DNA of 64,000 nucleotides from Hemerocallis citrina (GCA_017893485.1 CM030366.1:73060227-73124226), one strand, 5' to 3'; positions 1-12,140 are shown, counted from the first letter of the stretch. Translations and numbers: made by a program. The notes: generated by a model from the sequence alone, not told the origin.

Positions 1-707
1 AATCTAGAGCTAGCTTACTCTACCGGACTTAAACCGATACAAGAGACAGTCAGCCCCAACTGGCTACTACTCAAGAGATTCTCAATCGACACTGGTTAGC
101 TCTCAAATTCATATTAATAACAACTGTCGGTTTCTAAGGGTCTCGCCTAGCCCCTAGATTCCAACAACTATCTCGTTCTAGAGATCAACAATATATTATA
201 TTCAATCTCAAAATAATATTTCAATTTCTTTATGCACGATCTCTTTTTCAAAGAAAACATTTCTTTATAACCTCATAACATGAAGTAACTCACTTCAACT
301 TTCGTTATCAATTTAATCACTTATAGCATTGTGTGCAATTCAAATATTCTCAGTCAATTACTATAACATCTCGTCAAGAGGATTTTAATTGCATTCAAAT
401 CTTCATCTTTCTTTACTTATATAAGAGTCACATTTTTAATTGATGGATTCGAGTTCTTCAACATTATTTAATGTAAATTCCACTTTCAATTCTCACAAAA
501 TATATCAAAATATATCAAAATATTTTTTTATAAAGTCTAGATAATTTAAAGGAATGATATAATTTTTCCCAATTTTTTATTGCTCTTAAAACTCAAAAAT
601 ACGAAAAAAATTAAAAGAGGGCTGGTGGGTTTCGAACCCAAGACCCCCACCCAGCTACAGTAACCACCTCAGATTGCACCCGAAGACCAAAAAGTCCAAA
701 GGCGGCT
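1..707. repeat. Fragment of an older LTR, interrupted by a younger solo LTR
   Basis: This AT-rich stretch has no coding potential. Its first bases share a CTACCGGACTTAA-type string with position 1767 inside the neighbouring solo LTR, so I infer an older LTR of the same family whose start lies outside the window. It ends at CGGCT (703-707), the left target duplication of the LTR inserted at 708. The remainder of the older copy probably resumes at 3573. The family and orientation of the fragment are inferred from short shared strings only. Confidence 0.5.
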
Positions 708-3567
708 TGTAGCGCCCTGAATTTCTAATATGATATCTTAGAAAATACGTGGCACAATCCCAGCATCAACTTCAATGTAACATTAAACACAACCAACACC
801 AATAAAATTTTCAAACTTTTATTACAACAATCTTTTACATAGCACAGCGGAATTTAAAACATCTCAATCATAGTTTTCTTTCATTTACAACACAATCTTA
901 TTACAACACCGTTCTTACAAATTTGCACAAACTCCATTAAATCAAATTATCTCAGAACTATCTCAAGCATCCAACCTCCATACTCTAAGCAACAACCTGC
1001 AACATATGAGGCTAGAGATGATCCCTAACCCCCAAAACTAAAGGGGTCAGCCATAAATGGTGTGAGTGACATAAAACAAACAAACAACATAAATAATCAT
1101 TAAGCAAGGATTTTTAAACAATATGTAATGAACCAAAATACATAAAATATGAAGTAGCAAGAAATGTAAACAACATGTGAAACTAAACTAAGTGTCAAGT
1201 GTAGAAAACAGGAAACCACATGCATAAAACCAAGTCAAGAAAACACCAATTCTATATGCGGACTCTCTAATGCGTACTTGTCGAAGTCTATGCATCCCAC
1301 TCTACATAGGTTCAGTGCAAGCCCTTAACGTCTTCACTTCGTAGGGTTCAATCCCCCGCTATGCAACAAATCCTATCACAATGACTATTACGAGATAAAG
1401 ATAAGCTGTGAGTAGTAGCCCATGCCCGATAATTCCGGAGATCAATCCCACACCACAAGTAATTACCATGATAATTCTGGAGATAAATTCCACACCACAA
1501 GTAATCTACCGTGATAATTCCGGAGATATATCCCACACCACAAGTAATCTACCGTGATAATTCCGGAGATTAAATCCCACACCGAAACATTGACACATCA
1601 TCACACAAATACCACATGTGCGTCGCCTCGACTCCGACAATTTCGGAGATCAATCCCACACCGAAAGCCATACTGAGGTACTTGACTCATGTTCCCGTTC
1701 ATCATATCACCACTAGTGTCTGTCCTTATTATTTTTGGGTTACTTAATTACTCAACGAATCTCCTAGGGTGGTGTACCCTACCGGACTTAACTCAAAACT
1801 GAATAACTGAAATGCCTCAACAGGCCTCAACAAAATAACTCAACACCGGTATACTAGGGTCACACACATCCTCTAGAGACTCGAACTCAAAAAGTCTAAA
1901 CCAACTTTCCACTAAACAAAATGGCTCAACTGATGTCCTAAAATCATATGTTCAACTGAATATCTCAAATTCATATGCTCAACTGAAGACAAAGTATAAT
2001 CTTAAAATATCTGAAAACTAACCATTCGAAAGAACATTCAAGTTTACGAAAACTCATCAGTACCAGTCGACTTATAATGTAATAAGTCGACTGTCCAGAG
2101 GACAAATATCCATGATTTTAAGAAATTAGACTAAGTAACATAAGTCGACTTGAAAAATCATCAGTCGACTTACTCGAGACAAATTCCAATAATTTTCACG
2201 AAAATATTCTAAGTATAACAAGTCGACTTAAGGAAGTCATAGGTCGACTGTCCAGAAAGAAACTGTAGTGAATTACAAAATAGATTTTCAGTAAACCAGT
2301 CGACTAAATAAAGGTCTAAGTCAACTGTCCAGAACGGGTTTTCAAAAGAACTAGACACAACAGCAGGGTCGTACCAGTCGACTGAAAAGTAGACCAGTCG
2401 ACTGTCGGCCTACAGTTTACATAATTTAGGTCTGAATACAAAATCAAAACTGGAGTTTTTCTAAAAATTCATTGTTTATGAAAATATTCGTATTCAGGTA
2501 AAAATGACAAATCTCAAATAATCCTCACTATGGATACATTACTCAAAACATCCGATATCTCAAAACTCAAGTTCTCATGTTCTAAAATTACTAATTTTTC
2601 CATTAGGGTTTCTCCACACTGAACTTCTTTCATAACTCAAAACCAAGATCTGATTTGCAAACACAAGATCCAGATGTTCACCATCCTATCATAACCATAC
2701 TCAAATCTTAACATGCTTTCTGGCAATACAAATTTATAAACCAAGATCTACTCAACATTTTTAGATTTCACATACATGGTACAAACAACAACCTTGGCAT
2801 CGTTCTCATGCCAAAATACTAAATGACATACATGCCAAACCAACAATATAACAATCGATTACGTTAATCAAACCACAATACAAGATTCATATCATTCACA
2901 ATATCAAAACAAAACAATACATTGTCACTCACCTAAATCAAACAACAAAACAATTTTACATCACTCACCTTTGAATTGAGAAGATCCAACGAAAAAAACT
3001 TCCTTTTTGCGAAATCCAAATCTTCCTCTTGCTCCTCCAAAACAAATCACAAAATTCTGTGTATTGCAGCAAATGACGGCTGGAAAAATCCTTTTAAATA
3101 TCCGGGATAAAGAGTTTAGGGTTTTACCCCACTTTTACAAAATGATCCCTTCAAAATACAACTTTATGTATATAGCTCTATTCTTGGAAATTCAATAAAA
3201 TTCATTTAAATTAGGATTTAAAAGTAAAATATAATCCTAAATCTCAACCGGTACTGTTCAAAACGTCCAGAAAATACATTTTACATTTTAACCCCTAAAA
3301 ATGACAAATTTGCAAAAAGGTCCTTCTTTTCTCAAAATTTGCAAATAGTTCCAATTAATTTCAGAAAAATCTGGAAAAATGTTAAATAAATTTCAAATAT
3401 TAAATAATGATTTTTCATGAAGAAAACTTGACTTTCAAACTTCTCAAGAAAGTATTTGCACGTGTAAAAAGATAAATTTTTCTGAAAATATTCATAAATT
3501 CTCCAAAAATCATTTTAGTCATTTATAAACCATTAAAAATAACATTTTAAAAATACGGGGTTCTACA
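708..3567. mobile_element. Solo LTR, 2,860 bp, Tekay/Del-like Ty3/gypsy type
   Basis: The element starts TGTAGCGCCCTGAA and ends ACGGGGTTCTACA, so it has TG...CA ends and short imperfect terminal inverted repeats. It is flanked by a perfect 5-bp duplication, CGGCT, at 703-707 and 3568-3572. There is no primer-binding site, internal domain or second LTR, which is what unequal recombination between two LTRs leaves. The ends resemble those of plant Del/Tekay chromoviruses (TGTAACGCCCCG...GGGTGTTACA), and that family assignment is from memory. A second copy at 41412-44326 shares blocks such as the segment with 'tctatgcatccca' near 1290 and 41880. The + strand orientation of the parent element is unknown. 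Confidence 0.82.
2065..2403. repeat. Array of paired AGTCGACT palindromes, 78-bp period
   Basis: Within the solo LTR the 8-bp palindrome AGTCGACT (or a one-base variant) occurs in five pairs. First members start at about 2065, 2143, 2221, 2298 and 2376, that is every 77-78 bp. The second member of each pair follows 20-21 bp later. The palindromes are kept, while the spacer sequence between them is strongly diverged. The same arrangement is present in the related LTR at 42682-43456. It looks like an array of binding sites for a dimeric protein, but this is inference. Confidence 0.75.
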
Positions 3568-3572
3568 CGGCT

Positions 3573-6385
3573 AGCGATAGAAGTTTACTTAAATGCTTTA
3601 TGTATGTACTGTACTGTATTTTGGGAAAAATCAAAATTTAACAAAACAGAGCCTCTTCAAGACTCGAACCCAAGACGATGAACACTGTTCATAGCACTCT
3701 AAACCCACATCGAGAACCAGTATTCCCAAACCCGTTCTCTGTTATAATTTTAAGTTAAAATTCTTTATTCTACTGGTCTGTTTAAAATTCTTTCTCTAAC
3801 AATTTCAATTTCCTAATTAATTTGTACCATTCAAAAGTCTAATTCTTTTCCAGATTGTTTTCTTTCAAAAATACAGTATAGTGGATATATTTAAATTTAC
3901 AAAATTCTTATTTTCAACAATATAATAAAGTTTTCCTCCCAACTTGCATTAAACAACTCATATTATCAATTTTCAAATAAAATGTTGTCTCTCATCAAAA
4001 CTTCTTTATAAAATTCCTTATACTCATAAAATATATACTAGTGAGACTATTTCCACATTTCTTTACTATAATAGCATATTAAAACCCTTTTCATACCATT
4101 ACATTATTTTGACTATTATAAGAACATTCTAACATGCATCAATCTTCATTCCAACAATTCACTAGATGGTACTTTCTCTTTCTCTTTCTAGTTTAACAAA
4201 ATTTCTAGTCATTTATTTGAATCACAATATCATTTAAACCCATCATGACACAATTAAAATAAGATTATGAAATCTACATTCATCATACCAATCAAAATTT
4301 AACAACTAAACCATATATCAACTAGCATGCATCATACTACTAACATTAGAAAGGATTTAAGAACCACCTACCTCAAAGAAGATTTGCATGTAGAAAAATA
4401 ATTCCTAGAAAGCTCCTAACTTCAACACGATCGCCTAAGCCTTCTCCTCCTAGCAAGAACAACTCCAAGCCTCCAAGAATTGCAAGACAAAACTCTTTAA
4501 CTCTCTTTCTTTTCTTCCCTCTTTTGATTCTTATTTTGGTGCAAATGGAACACTTGGGGGGGGGGGGGGGGGGGTATTTATAGGAGAAATGAATGGCTTG
4601 GATTTATTCTCACAACTCCAAGTAACTACCCACTCTCCCCACTCTCCCACTCTCTCCACTCTCCCCACTACCCAAATGCAAGGCCGGCCAATGGCTTCTC
4701 TTGTGCATGCACGTGCACGTGTAGTGAACAAGTGCACACACTCTCATTTTATATATATTTTTATATTTATATTTGTGTATCAACTAGTTGTTACATGACA
4801 TGTGTAGGAATATGTACAACTAATTGTGGGATTATCTTAATGGGCTTGGTTTATTTATTTAATTTATTCTAGTAGGCGTAGAGTCTTCTATTAGGCCTAT
4901 GGGTTCTAAATAAGAAGGACAACTAAATAAGATAAAATAAAAGAGAACTTGTGCATACTAAAAAATATTTTTTGAATGAACGATGAGATAAAAAGGCATG
5001 TGCATTGCACGTGCAGAAAAATAAAAATGTATTTTTATAAATAAAAAAAATTATACGGGATGTTATAGAGGCAGTATGAAGATCAGAGGCTATAGGAGGA
5101 TCCGATGACCTAAAAACTCAAAACTCCTCTTTTACTTCAAAATTGATCTTTTTAATTCAAAAGATCTTCTTGTAATTCATTTAACTCATATACAATCACT
5201 CACAATAGTTTACTCATGAATATAAGCAATTATAACATGTTTTTAATCAAGTTCTTATTCATCTAAAATCCAAACAGAGCATATCCATACATATACATAG
5301 CAAAGGTCCACTTTTACTCAATTTCATGAATCCTCATATCATAAAACTCTTTATAATGAATCAAAACAACAAGTATATGAAGAAAAACATCCTACTCATG
5401 AGTTCTATTAGGTTCTTTAACAATTTCAAATCATCTATATGAAGTTTTAATCATCAAAGCATAGGTTTCATGAAAACATTCAATTTTTAGTTCATCTATT
5501 CATCAAAATTCATATGTCTTCATGCCAATCCCTAACATGCTTTCTAATAGGCAACTCATCACATACAACATGCTTAGAACAAAAGAAAATAAAACATATG
5601 TCACACACCTTTTCAAAGAATCAACCAAAGATAATAACGAAAATAAGAAAATCTCTCATTTCGAAAGAAAACCAAGATCCTCGTTTTAAAATTCCAAGTA
5701 AATAATAATAATGAAAACCCTTTGTGTTGTACAGCAAATAGACGGCTTCACCTCACCTTTAATAGGCCGGAAATCAGGATATCTAGGGTTTGTGAATAGG
5801 TTTGCAAAATACCCCCTTTAAATATATCTTTACATATATAGATCCTTATACTTGGAAATTAGATAAAACCAACTTAATTGAGATTTAAAAAGAAAAAAAA
5901 TACCCTAATATTGGCCGGCACTATTTTAAAAACCTAGAAAAAGAATTTGTACCTTTTGCCCTTTAAGTGGCAATTTTGCAAAAAGACCCTTCCTTATCAA
6001 AACTTGCAAAATAAACCAAATATATTAAAACAAAAAGTAAATTCTTTACCTCTGAATGAATAGCCATCATGCTCAGCCCAAAAATCCAAAAAATCTGGAG
6101 TTTTCACTCCAAGTGGTAATTTTGCACAAAAGTCCATCTTTTGTAATATTTGCAAATAGATCAAATAATTATCAGAAAAATCTAGAAAATTCACAAATAA
6201 TATCTAATAATAAATAATGGGTTTCCCCAAAATAATTTCTGACTTTAAACTTCATAAAAAAATATTTGCATGTGTTTTGCACGTGTAAAAAGGTAAATTT
6301 AAGTAAAACATTTATTAATCACCAAAAATAATTTTAATTCATTTATTAATCTCAAAATAATTATTTAAAAATATGGGGTATTACA
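3573..6385. repeat. Remnants of older LTRs of the same family, two 3' ends
   Basis: After the CGGCT duplication at 3568-3572 the older sequence resumes. Two LTR-like 3' ends are visible, one near 5066 (CGGGATGTTATA) and one at 6385 (TGGGGTATTACA). Both are preceded by a segment with a TGCAYGTGCA-type motif and long A/T runs, as in the intact LTRs. A G-run of about 20 lies at 4555-4574 beside a TATTTATA at 4575, and the corresponding place in the 41412 copy also has GGGGTATTTATAC. There are no matching 5' ends, so boundaries are not resolved. No gene is seen here; the short open frames are not supported. Confidence 0.5.
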
Positions 6386-6391
6386 CTGTTT

Positions 6392-6870
6392 GAGTCACGA
6401 TTTGGACTCCGAATCAGCTGTTTGAGAGTTAGCGAATTGCAGGAGCAGCTCGAGTGACAGGCTAGACTCCGAAGTGGACGTGGCTTGAATCATGAGTTGG
6501 ACTCCAAAACTGCTGTTTGAAAGTTAGCGAGCTACGAGAACAACTCGAGTGATAAGACAAACTCCAAAGTGGGAGTAGCTCTAGTTACGAGTTGAACTTC
6601 AAACATGTCGTTTGAGAGTTGCCGAGTTGAAGGGGCAGCTCGAGTAACAAGATAAACTCCAAAGTGGGAGTAGCTCGAGTCACGAGTTAGACTCTGAACC
6701 TACAATTTGAGAGATAGCGAGTTACGAAAGCAGCTCGAGTGACAATCTAGACTTCGAAGTGGGAGTGGCTTGAGTCACGAGTTGGACTCCAAACCTGCTG
6801 ATTGGCGAATGGAACTCATTGTCTAATGAGTTGTTGGTGTATCTCAAAAGAGGAACTCATTATCTAATGA
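6392..6870. repeat. 95-bp tandem array in the tail of the decayed Tat element
   Basis: A unit containing a GAGTCACGAGTTGGACTCC-type segment recurs with starts at about 6392, 6487, 6582, 6677 and 6772, an even 95-bp spacing. Each unit also has AGCTCGAGTGAC and AACTCCAAAGTGGGAGT-like parts. Units differ at many positions, so the array is old. Position in the 3' region of a Tat element is typical of that lineage, which is known for variable tandem repeats there. A shorter duplicated segment, 'ggaactcattgtctaatgag', follows at 6809 and 6855. Confidence 0.75.
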
Positions 6871-7329
6871 GTTTTTGGTGTAGCTCGGAAGAGGAGTTGA
6901 GCACCGAACTAATTGTATGGAGCTAACTAGTTGTTATATAGTTTGGAAGAGGAGCTTAGCATTGCACTCGCTATTCGCATCCAGAGAGTAGTACAAGAAT
7001 TTATGGAAGAATGCTACGTGTCTTTTTGAAAAATCAAACTAGGTAGCTACTTTGACGTCTATCTTTTATTGCATGGATTGACCAATATAGAGATTGGCCT
7101 TATTACACATCTCAAAAATCTAGTGAAGGACGTTAAGCACCCTCTTTAAACTTCATCAAGTGCTTAGTGTTTCATGTCCTTCTTGAGAAAGCGAAAGAGG
7201 AATCCTCTTAGTTCATCAACGGGTTCTAACTTTACCTAGTTCCACTCTTAAGGGAGCTTTAAGGCTTCGAGCTGGAGGACCCCCCCCCCCCCCACCACCA
7301 CCACCCACCCCAATTGTAGTCGTATAGCA

Positions 7330-9590
7330 CCTCCATGCTATTTATTGACGCCCCTTCACTTCACCTACTCTAACTGGTGTAGGGAACTTCATTTTCATAT
7401 GGAACGTTGAAGCTATAGCATGGAGAGCTGCTAGGCCGAGGTGACTGAGAATGATGTTATATGCAACTTTCACATTAATAACCATGAAGTTGATGGCTTC
7501 GGTTCAGAGAGTGGGGGATTTCATTCTGTTACATCGAGGATGACCATCCCTTTGATTTGGTCCAGAATCCCAAAACCCATGGGCCATCCCTGGACATTTT
7601 GAGGCCTTCAAAAGCCTTGAGAAATAGGATGTTCACTGAACTACTATTATCCACTAGGTTATGACGCACTTCATGGTTCACCATGACGAGGATGATCACT
7701 AGGGCATTGCAGTGAGGGGTTTAGTCGCCTTCAAGATCTTGGTCGGAGAAAGTTGTTGGGACCCCCTAACTTTCAGTAGTAGGAACGTTGTGCACTGAGT
7801 TAACTTCTTAAACGAATGCTTTTCAGGAGGAGTTAGACTCCCCCCTCCCACATAGGACCTCCATGGATGGAATGGAGAATGTCCTGGGGCACAGAGTCCT
7901 AGTCCTTGGGATCATTCTCCATGCAGTTGCTGGCTTCTCGAGTCGGTGGAGGTTCTGCTTTGTTCTTCTGGGTGTACTCAGAGAGGTGGACACAATGAAT
8001 GAGATATTTGATTCCATCTTTGAGAGCTCGGTACTCACCTGTGTCATGTCCATGATCCCTGCGAAACCGGCACCATCGACTCTTGTTTCTCCTTTTGTTT
8101 GTTGGGTTCATCTAGGAGAGGGGCAGACCAGCCCGTCTCCTTCAATTTCCATAAACACCGTCAAGATGCTAGCATTGAGAGGGGTGAACTTGTCAAAGCG
8201 AGGGACTGGAGGGGGGCGACGTTGTCCGGACTCATCCCTCTGGGGCTTCCTAGGCCCATCCTCATCCACCCTTCTTCATTTTGTATCCAGATGAGAGATC
8301 ACTTTGATCCCGAAGATGAAGAGCTTCTTCGGCTCGGATGTATTTCTCACTTCGTAGGAGAAGTTCAGAGAATTTCGAAGTTGGCTTTTTGGCGAGGGAG
8401 GTATTTAAGGAGGCCATGCCGAACGCTCTGTCTGAAGGCGGCCGCTGCGACCCCAGAATTAGGAGAGGGCATGAACCAGGCCTCTGCCATACATCTCTGG
8501 ATGAAGTCACAGTGCGATTCTTCATCCTTGTGCTCTAGGTCTAGAAGAGAGGCACTAGTTTTTTATCCCTTTCGGCTCGCCATGAAATGAGTGAGGAAGC
8601 TCTCTTCGAGTTGGTCGAAGGAGTAGAAGGAGCCAGGGGTGAGTCGGAAGTACCATTCCCTTGCTGAGCCTCAGTGGGTAGCGAGGAATATCCTGCAGAG
8701 GACTGCATCTGATGCATTAAGGATCATCATGAAAGTTTTAAAACTCTCGAGTGATCTGCTGGGTCAGATCCACCATTGTATTATTCAAATGTTAGAGGCT
8801 TGATATCCTTCAGAACCGGAGCTTTGAGGATGAAGCAGGCTAAAGCGGGTCAAACTGGGTGGAATCCCCTATTATGTTGTATTTCCTCCTGTCATATCCG
8901 AGCAAGACGGTCTTCCATCTGTTCGAGGAATTTCAGCACATCATCTTCACTTCCCTTGGATTAGGTGGATCCGTAGGACGACTCAACTTGGATGGGGCCA
9001 GTGCGAGTGTTGCTCGGCTACTAGTCACTTCTGAGTTCCTAACAAAGAGCTCGTAGGATCTCGTCCCGGAAGTTCTGGAACTCAACTTGGGTCACGGGGA
9101 CTCAATCTCCTTGGTTAGACCTTGAGGTTCGCTGGATAAAAGAAGGGGAACTCCACTCTCTCAGCTGCCCTCGGGGGATGCGACTTTTGTGGTCCTTGCT
9201 TACGGGGGTGAGAGGTTTCTTCGGCTCCCTAGATGCTCAGAAATGGGGTCCCCCATTCTAGGGGTGGTTTTGTTTGACCTGGCGGCAGAGGTCCTCTTGC
9301 TGTCGGTTATTGATAAGGTCGGGGAGGTCTGATCCTGTTGGGCACTTAACCCTCCAACCGGCCAAGCGATAGGTGGTGAGGGCAGGACCCTGGCGACGTT
9401 TAGAGCGTGGTTGTTGTGACCCATGAGTGATTGCCCTGCTACAGGATGGATGCATAGGTGGAGGAGGAGGTGGGGGTCCGCCGGATGCCTTATAGCCGTC
9501 ACCTTCTTCGCTTGCGGGGCCATGGCTGAATGATGCTTCAGACCGTGGCACTTGACCAGAGGGCTGAATCTGTGCCTTCCCATAAATGGC
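7330..9590 (-). pseudogene. Broken gag-protease of the decayed Tat element
   Basis: Minus-strand translations give Gag pieces in several frames. Around 8260-8525 is a segment with [14 protein letters not shown], typical of Tat Gag. Around 7899-8111 is the nucleocapsid segment with WCRFRRDHGHDT. The zinc knuckle should be C-H-H-C; here the second ligand reads R and the last reads Y, so it would not bind zinc. Further on, about 7620-7720 reads as an aspartic-protease segment with VDNSSSVNILF. Frame breaks and stops are frequent, so it is dead. The structure ends after the protease, as it does in the other old Tat copy at 32277-41021. Confidence 0.7.
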
Positions 9591-10093
9591 ACCAATCTGA
9601 TGTTGCTTTTTCGGTGTGGGAGCAACAAATAATGAGTTCTTGTATTGAAGTGGAAAGCTTAAATCACAACCGTCAATTGGTATTGATGTGAAGCTAGTAT
9701 TTGATTGGATCTGTGGATTTGATGGTGGTTGTACTAGTCGCTAGCCGCCAGAAACATGCAAGGATAGCCTGAAACATCGGGATGGATCCCGATGACAGAC
9801 CCTTCGACGATCTAGTCAATAACTAGAAGTGAAAAAACTGGGTTTTAGTGGGCAAAATGTTGATTACCTTGGTATAATGGAGGGTGAAAGGTATTTATAG
9901 ACCTTGGAGGGTGAGTCAGATAGGAAATAATCTATGATTGAGAAATTAGTTGTTCAATCTTTGATTTAGAGGGATTTAATTGACAACCGTGGTTAGCTGA
10001 AAATCCCCTTTTGTTGGGCTATAAGTGAGCCATGATTGCTGATCTGGGTGAGCCGATGGGCCTAAAGGATGTCCGTGTTCTTTTAGCAGGTCT

Positions 10094-10098
10094 GCTAC
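10094..10098. repeat. Target-site duplication, left copy (GCTAC)
   Basis: The five bases GCTAC lie directly left of the young Tat element. The same five lie at 20541-20545 directly right of it. A perfect 5-bp duplication is what retroviral-type integrase makes, so both LTRs belong to one insertion. Confidence 0.88.
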
Positions 10099-10890
10099 AG
10101 ATGCTGTTTATTTCTGGGAGACGTGTGGATGCACCAGGTGTGAGTTCGGACTCAATTTGTATTGAAGGAGATTACCGCTCGTCTGCCGATCTTCGGTTGA
10201 CCTTCTGGGGCCTGCGATGGTCTCGGAAAGATGGTGAAGGCTGGGCTCGGATCGGAAGGGTCGGATCCGAGGTCTTGTGTACCTGCAGACGGTCCTGAAA
10301 CACCGGGGTTTATCCCGGCGGCGGACCCTCCGACGCTCTAGTCAGTCTCTGTGAGAGAGTAGCAATAACTAGGTATATTTAAGTGGCAAAAGATTCATTA
10401 CCTCCAAAGGTGGGTGTGGGTCTAGTATTTATAGAGAATCCCAACCGGGTTTGGTTCCACTTGGGGGCCGGGTCTGGATCCGAAAGCCCATGGGCCTGAC
10501 GTGGCAGAAGGCCCAGGGGGTTTAGGGCGGACGTGGCGATACCAGGAGTGGTATAGGGCTGACGTGGCGAAACCCTTGGCGGTATTTGGAGCTGACGTGG
10601 CCCATCGTGAGCCTCCTGTGCCTCTGGGGGGAATCGGAGGGCCTAGGCTGCGCCAGGTCATCCTTCTGCCCCGCCAGAGAGGGGGGACGGCCTGTGGGAC
10701 TGCCCCGGATCGGACTCCGAGGGCTACTGAGGCTCGTCGGTACGAGGAGGCCAGTACCGTGAGGGCAAACACGAGGTTCGGCACCGACCCTGAAGTGGTC
10801 CGGAGCCGAACCAGGTTGTTATCTTTACTTTTCTGAGTAGGAATTGTATTGGGCCCTGGTTGGGCCTCAGGCCATTTTTACACTGTCACA
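10099..10890 (-). repeat. LTR of young Tat element (3' LTR in element direction)
   Basis: This 792-bp repeat matches 19749-20540. I counted four internal differences (10349, 10419, 10697, 10712), all C/G to T/A transitions when compared with the other copy. The outermost base here is A where the other copy has T, so the canonical TG start is lost. A minus-strand TATA box (CTATAAATA) lies at 10426-10434. Four ACGTGGC motifs stand upstream of it at 10499, 10531, 10562 and 10595. Confidence 0.93.
10426..10601 (-). promoter_or_regulatory. LTR core promoter with four ACGTGGC (G-box/ABRE-like) sites
   Basis: On the minus strand a TATA box, CTATAAATA, is at 10426-10434. Upstream of it are four copies of ACGTGGC (+ strand reading), at 10499, 10531, 10562 and 10595, spaced 31-33 bp or about three helical turns. 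ACGTGGC is the core of ABA-response and G-box elements bound by plant bZIP factors. The other LTR has the same set at 20149, 20181, 20212 and 20245, with its TATA at 20076-20084; that copy would drive the element. Stress or ABA response is inferred. Confidence 0.65.
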
Positions 10891-11004
10891 CAAGCCCCCC
10901 ACTCCTGCAGGGGGTGCGGGAGCTAGCCGTGGAGGAGTGCTCATGGTTGTAGAAAAAATGGGAGGGCGAATCACAGGGCCTCCCTGGTGGTGCTGCCCTG
11001 CGGT

Positions 11005-11850
11005 TTGGATAGGACCTCGAGCTAGCCGAGGGTTTACGTGTAGGTGAAGGCGATGGCGAACCGTTGTCTCTTCCGGAGAAGAGTACCCTGGTGTTCGACA
11101 GAACCTCGAGAGGTCGAGGGATTATGTGTCGACAAGGGTGATGGCGAGCCGTTACTTCTTCCTGAGAAGAGTACCCGGGTGCCAGGCCGAACCTCGAGAT
11201 GAGGGAGAATTATGGGCTGGTAAGGGTGATGGCCAGCCGATGGATCTTCCGAAGAAGAGTACCCGGGTGCCAGACCGGACCTCGAGCTGGCGAGGGATTA
11301 TGGGTCGGTAAGGGTGAAGGCGAGCCGTTGTTTCTTCCTGAGAAGAGTACCCCGGTGCTAGGCCGAACCTCGAGACGAGGGGGAATTACGGGCTGGTAAG
11401 GGTGATGGCCCGTCGGTGGATCTTCAGAAGAAGAGTACCCAGGTGCCAGACCGGACCTCGAGCTGGCGAGGGATTATGGGTCGGTAAGGGTGAAGGCGAG
11501 CCGTTGTTTCTTCCTGAGAAGAGTACCCGGGTGCCAGACCTAACCTCGAGACGAGGGGGAATTACGGGCTGGTAAGGGTGATGGCCAGCCGGTGGATCTT
11601 CCGAAGAAGAGTACCCGGGTGCCAGACCGGACCTCGAGCAGGCGAGGGATTATGGGCCGGTAAGGGTGAAGGCGAGCCGTTGTTTCTTCCTGAGAAGAGT
11701 ACCCCGGTGCCAAGCCGAACCTCGAGACGAGGGGGAATTACGGGCTGGTAAGGGTGATGGCCAGCCGGGGGATCTTCCGAAGAAGAGTACTTTAGTGCCG
11801 GCGAAGGCGAGCCGTTATTTTGCCCGAACCGACCCCCGTACCGGGGGGCC
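11005..11850. repeat. Exact 88-bp tandem array with 176-bp higher-order unit
   Basis: The anchor GAGTAC occurs at 11081, 11169, 11257, 11345, 11433, 11521, 11609, 11697 and 11785, exactly every 88 bp with no drift. Two unit types alternate: one carries GAGCCGTTGTTTCTTCC and the other GGATCTTCCGAAGAAG, so the true higher-order repeat is 176 bp. Partial units flank the array. It lies between the 3' LTR and the promoter of the antisense gene. Tat elements are known for variable tandem repeats in this place, which can seed satellites. Confidence 0.92.
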
Positions 11851-11971
11851 AGTCTGGCACTGGGTGACATCAGCAGCACATGTTTTGAGGACGTGGCGTG
11901 ATTTCCTAGGCGGCAGTTGCACGTCAATCGGTGAATAGTGACTGCGAAAATCGAGGAGTTGTTCCTATCCC

Positions 11972-11979
11972 CTATAAAT
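11972..11979 (+). promoter_or_regulatory. TATA box of the antisense gene
   Basis: CTATAAAT is located about 165 bp upstream of the ATG at 12141. It follows directly after the 88-bp array, so that array may act as upstream regulatory DNA for the antisense gene. A C/T-rich stretch (11982-12010) follows, as in many plant leaders. The transcription start is not visible from sequence. Confidence 0.55.
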
Positions 11980-12140
11980 GTTCCCCCCTCTCCTCCCATC
12001 GCCCATTTCTTTCTTGCTTCTTACTTTTCAAAAAAAACCCTTCAACTCTTCAGCGTTCGTCCCTTCAGTTTCCTGCAGCAAGGTCGTTTTTCCGAGGTGA
12101 TCCCAGGTTAGTTGGTAACCCCGTTTAGCTTTAGGCACAG

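Larger units (their letters stand above)
6386..10098 (-). mobile_element. Decayed Tat-lineage Ty3/gypsy element (gag-protease type)
   Basis: Reading on the minus strand: an LTR-like segment (9601-10098), a primer-binding site (TGGTGCC... from 9594), a broken gag and protease (about 9540 to 7330), and a tail with a tandem array (6392-6800). The LTR resembles that of the young element at 10099 around the 'cctgaaac' segment (9769 and 10295) and has a TATTTATAG box at about 9892. No reverse transcriptase, RNase H or integrase is seen between protease and tail. The left LTR is missing: the element stops at the LTR remnant ending at 6385. The young Tat element is inserted into its right LTR. Confidence 0.7.

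Noticed and set aside
4531..4798. Two overlapping 68- and 69-codon frames near a G-run
   Set aside because: Both are inside an LTR remnant and cross homopolymer and microsatellite sequence.
10501..10836. 111-codon open frame in the LTR, repeated at 20151-20486
   Set aside because: It lies in U3/R of the LTR, has low-complexity GC-rich composition and no recognisable domain.
11005..11850. Regular repeats as a CRISPR array
   Set aside because: The repeats are 88-bp tandem units with no unique spacers, in a plant retrotransposon.
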